From positions 1 through 7,695 of the forward strand of contig JASEHU010000091.1 in NCBI GenBank assembly GCA_030018635.1: 7,695 nucleotides of DNA, written 5' to 3'. Positions 6,274 to 7,695 of this stretch are shown piece by piece. Under the pieces are notes generated by a model. It had not been told where the DNA came from. It saw nothing but the letters and a program-made list of their open reading frames with translations, and made no database searches. The DNA is from a bacterium. Its GTDB lineage: Bacteria; UBA9089; CG2-30-40-21; SBAY01. The stretch's first letter is position 1, and each line of letters begins with the position of its first letter. The translations under genes were made by a program, and so were the position numbers.

Positions 6274-6455
6274 GGGATGGTTCACTTTTGTGTGGAAGCT
6301 TGCGGTTAAAAAATGGATGTGAAATTTGAAATGAGATTTGAAATTAGAAATTTGAAATTGGCAAGAAAAAAGATATGATTTTGAATTTCTCCCTAATTTC
6401 CAATTTCCAATTTCCAAAAGAAATCACAGGAAAAACGATGAAAATGAACCGTCCC
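6274..6455. mobile_element. Possible miniature inverted-repeat element
   Basis: The ends are inverted copies: GGGATGGTTCACTTT (6274-6288) against AAAATGAACCGTCCC (6441-6455), matching at 13 of 15 positions. The interior also tends toward a palindrome, with GAAATTTGAAAT-type repeats on the left and AATTTCC repeats on the right. It has no coding capacity. Both flanks carry the local 9-nt motif: GTTCTAT at 6266-6272 ends one base before the left end and GTCTTAT begins at 6456, directly at the right end, as if the element had landed in an array. GGGACGGTTC-type ends recall, from memory, palindromic elements moved by REP-associated (IS200-like) transposases. No transposase is in the window. Confidence 0.45.
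6321..6416. repeat. Facing GAAATT / AATTTCC repeat clusters
   Basis: The left cluster (6321-6361) repeats GAAATTTGAAAT / TTTGAAATT units. The right cluster (6383-6416) repeats CCAATTT / AATTTCC, with AATTTCC at 6395, 6402 and 6409, a 7-nt period. They are broadly complementary, so the gap transcript could fold into a long, bulged AT-rich stem with a loop around 6362-6382. It lies in the only large gap between genes after the control region and has no U-tract of an intrinsic terminator. A minus-strand frame across it (MEIGNWKLG...) is a by-product of the repeat. Confidence 0.6.
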
Positions 6456-6486
6456 GTCTTATATGTCCTATATCTTTATGTCCTAT
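6456..6486 (+). repeat. 9-nt array before the PorV-like gene
   Basis: GTCTTAT at 6456-6462, GTCCTAT at 6465-6471 and GTCCTAT at 6480-6486 are spaced by 9 and then 15 nt, the same 9-then-15 spacing as the array before the chaperone gene. The last core ends 24 nt before ATG 6511. Confidence 0.75.
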
Positions 6487-6510
6487 ACTACTAAAAAAAA
6501 GGGGTGAACA

Positions 6511-7551
6511 ATGAAAAGGATTATCGTCTTATTATCTTTATTAATCGTAACCAATAATGTTGCGGCAAAGAGTCCGGGTAAGACAGGAGCAACCTTTCTA
6601 AAGCTTGGTGTAGGTGCTAAACCGGTAGCTATGGGTGGGGCCTTTTGTGCCCTGGCAGATGAATCTTCGGCTATCTACTGGAATCCAGCCGGCTTAGCCT
6701 TCCTTAAAGACAAAGAACTATCCTTTACCCATATAGCCTGGTTCGAAGATATTAACTACGAATACTTAACCTATCTTCAACCGTTGCAAGAACTAGGGAT
6801 AAAAATGCCGGGTGTATTCGCCGGCAATTTAAGCTATCTTAGTGTAGATGATATTAAGAAATATGATGTGAATAAAAATTATTCAGGCACATTCAAGGCA
6901 CAGGATTTGTTATTCAATCTTTCGTATGCCGGGTTAATCAAACCCTGGATGTCCTCTGGACTGAATTTAAAATATATTAATCAGAAGATTACATCGTCAT
7001 CAACAGGATTGGTTTTTGACATCGGTTTTTTGTCTAAAACACCGCTTAAAAATTTCACTACCGGGTTGGTCTTCCAAAATGTAAATCTATTCAATAATTT
7101 TATGGATGAATTGCCATTTAATATCAAATTGGGGTGTGGTTACAAACCCATTAATATCCTTACCTTAGGTCTGGATATGAACTTACCCAATGATAGCGAC
7201 CCTAAATTTCATCTGGGTGCAGAATATCTTTATCCAGAGATTGAAGGGTATGAAATAGCCTTGCGGGCCGGGATTAAAACAGGGGTAGATACGGGCAAAT
7301 TCAACCTTGGCTTTGGAATTAAAACCGGCAAGTATAGATTTGATTATGCCTATTCCTCTTATGATGATTTAGGCGATACCCATCAACTTTCTTTTAATCT
7401 AATATTTGCTCATAAGTCTGATAAGTCCAATATGTCCTATTCCCCCGAAAATAAACCAGAAGAAGTGAAAGCAGAACCAAAAGCAGAAAAAGAAGCAGAA
7501 AAGGAAAATGAGTATTACTCAACAAAGGCAAAGGTAAATTTATGGAGGTAA
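6511..7551 (+). CDS. PorV/PorQ-family outer-membrane protein
   Basis: This protein has 346 residues. GGGGTG at 6501-6506 is a modest ribosome site. Residues 1-19 form a signal peptide (MKRIIVLLSLLIVTNN..., cleavage after VAA). The mature N-terminus carries the PorV/PorQ (UPF0164, FadL-related) signature: GATFLKLGVGAKPVAMGGAF, then ALADESSAIYWNPAGLA. Barrel strands follow to F299 in HQLSFNLIF, the likely closing beta-signal. In the type IX secretion system, PorV is an outer-membrane shuttle/attachment component that carries cargo with C-terminal sorting domains; many other members have no assigned function. The NHL/FlgD-like protein just upstream is a plausible client. After F299 a charged, non-barrel tail of about 47 residues follows. 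It begins with KSDKSNMSY, encoded by an in-frame 9-nt array, and continues Glu/Lys-rich (EEVKAEPKAEKEAEKENE). The last codons, TGG AGG TAA, contain the ribosome site of the next gene, 7 nt away, so the two genes are likely coupled. Confidence 0.85.
   Translation: MKRIIVLLSLLIVTNNVAAKSPGKTGATFLKLGVGAKPVAMGGAFCALADESSAIYWNPAGLAFLKDKELSFTHIAWFEDINYEYLTYLQPLQELGIKMPGVFAGNLSYLSVDDIKKYDVNKNYSGTFKAQDLLFNLSYAGLIKPWMSSGLNLKYINQKITSSSTGLVFDIGFLSKTPLKNFTTGLVFQNVNLFNNFMDELPFNIKLGCGYKPINILTLGLDMNLPNDSDPKFHLGAEYLYPEIEGYEIALRAGIKTGVDTGKFNLGFGIKTGKYRFDYAYSSYDDLGDTHQLSFNLIFAHKSDKSNMSYSPENKPEEVKAEPKAEKEAEKENEYYSTKAKVNLWR
7416..7440 (+). repeat. In-frame 9-nt array inside the PorV-like gene
   Basis: GTCTGAT (7416), GTCCAAT (7425) and GTCCTAT (7434) follow an exact 9-nt period and belong to the same family as the intergenic arrays. 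They are read as KSD-KSN-MSY, residues 302-310, immediately after the last barrel strand. Since the unit is three codons, gain or loss of units would not shift the frame. Confidence 0.75.
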
Positions 7552-7558
7552 TTTAACA

Positions 7559-7695
7559 ATGAATAAAACAGTTTTTAGTTTATTAGTCCCATTGGTTCTG
7601 TTAGTCCTATGTTCACCTGGTTTGGCAGGTGAGGACGCATTTTATTATTTTAGCCAGGGTGAAAAATATAGATTATCAGAGGAATATGGTTTAGC
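7559..7695 (+). CDS. Exported protein, N-terminal part only, possibly TPR-type
   Basis: The gene is cut by the window end after 45 full codons. GGAGG at 7544-7548, inside the last codons of the PorV-like gene, precedes ATG 7559. The visible sequence has a signal peptide of about 23 residues (MNKTVFSLLVPLVLLVLCSPGLA, cleavage after GLA). The cysteine at 18 is preceded by Leu, a poor lipobox, so a lipoprotein is possible but less likely. The mature start, EDAFYYFSQGEKYRLSEEYGLA, looks like the first helix pair of a TPR-type repeat (Y-x-x-G-E-K-Y-x-x-x-E-x-Y-x-x-A). Too little is visible to name a function. The signal-peptide core V-P-L-V-L-L-V-L-C is encoded by three 9-nt-spaced units related to the local array family. 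Confidence 0.7.
   Translation, partial: MNKTVFSLLVPLVLLVLCSPGLAGEDAFYYFSQGEKYRLSEEYGL
7586..7610 (+). repeat. Possible degenerate 9-nt array in signal-peptide codons
   Basis: GTCCCAT (7586), GTTCTGT (7595) and GTCCTAT (7604) keep the 9-nt period and a GTYCYRT consensus. Here they are read in another phase, as VPL-VLL-VLC, the hydrophobic core of the signal peptide. Leu/Val-rich codons could give this by chance, so this is the weakest member of the family. Confidence 0.35.

Noticed and set aside
6226..6417. Minus-strand open frame reading MEIGNWKLG...
   Set aside because: It is a translation of the AATTTCC repeat clusters with no domain or ribosome site.

Overview
The window is AT-rich DNA, and every convincing gene lies on the + strand. 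All six genes encode exported proteins: each has an N-terminal signal peptide. Two of them look like outer-membrane beta-barrels, so the host is a diderm (Gram-negative-type) bacterium. A FlgD-like C-terminal domain on an NHL-repeat protein, next to a PorV/PorQ-family barrel, is a combination I associate with Bacteroidota/FCB-like lineages and several uncultivated candidate phyla. No phylogenetic marker is present, so this placement is weak.

Layout. Positions 1-457 are a non-coding control region. It holds two 19-bp dyads whose starts are 21 bp apart, a well-spaced sigma-54-type -24/-12 promoter (161-176), a repeated leader segment (191-267) and an array of 9-nt units (395-434). Then follow a two-domain PapD-like periplasmic chaperone (458-1291), a barrel-like protein ending in two SdrD-B/carboxypeptidase-regulatory-like domains (1293-3455), and a small secreted beta-rich protein resembling a pilus or coat subunit (3525-4148). 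Next is a 12-blade NHL-repeat protein with a C-terminal FlgD/type IX sorting-like domain (4168-6258). A 252-nt gap (6259-6510) contains a miniature-element-like inverted-repeat structure and a second 9-nt array. After it come a PorV/PorQ-family outer-membrane protein (6511-7551) and the start of an exported protein that may carry TPR-like helices (from 7559, cut by the window end).

How the genes may work together. The first three genes have the order and domain types of a very divergent chaperone/usher/subunit cassette, although the barrel protein lacks recognisable classical usher motifs. The NHL protein looks like a surface-exposed or secreted product, and the PorV-like barrel downstream could serve its C-terminal domain. 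The picture is a cell-envelope or surface-structure operon, probably under an activator-dependent sigma-54 promoter.

The most unusual DNA-level feature is a family of 9-nt-period arrays built on GTCCTAT-like units. They sit just upstream of three genes (about 24, 30 and 24 nt before the start codons). One has also entered the reading frame of the PorV-like gene, exactly where its barrel ends, and a fainter one may lie in the signal-peptide codons of the last gene.
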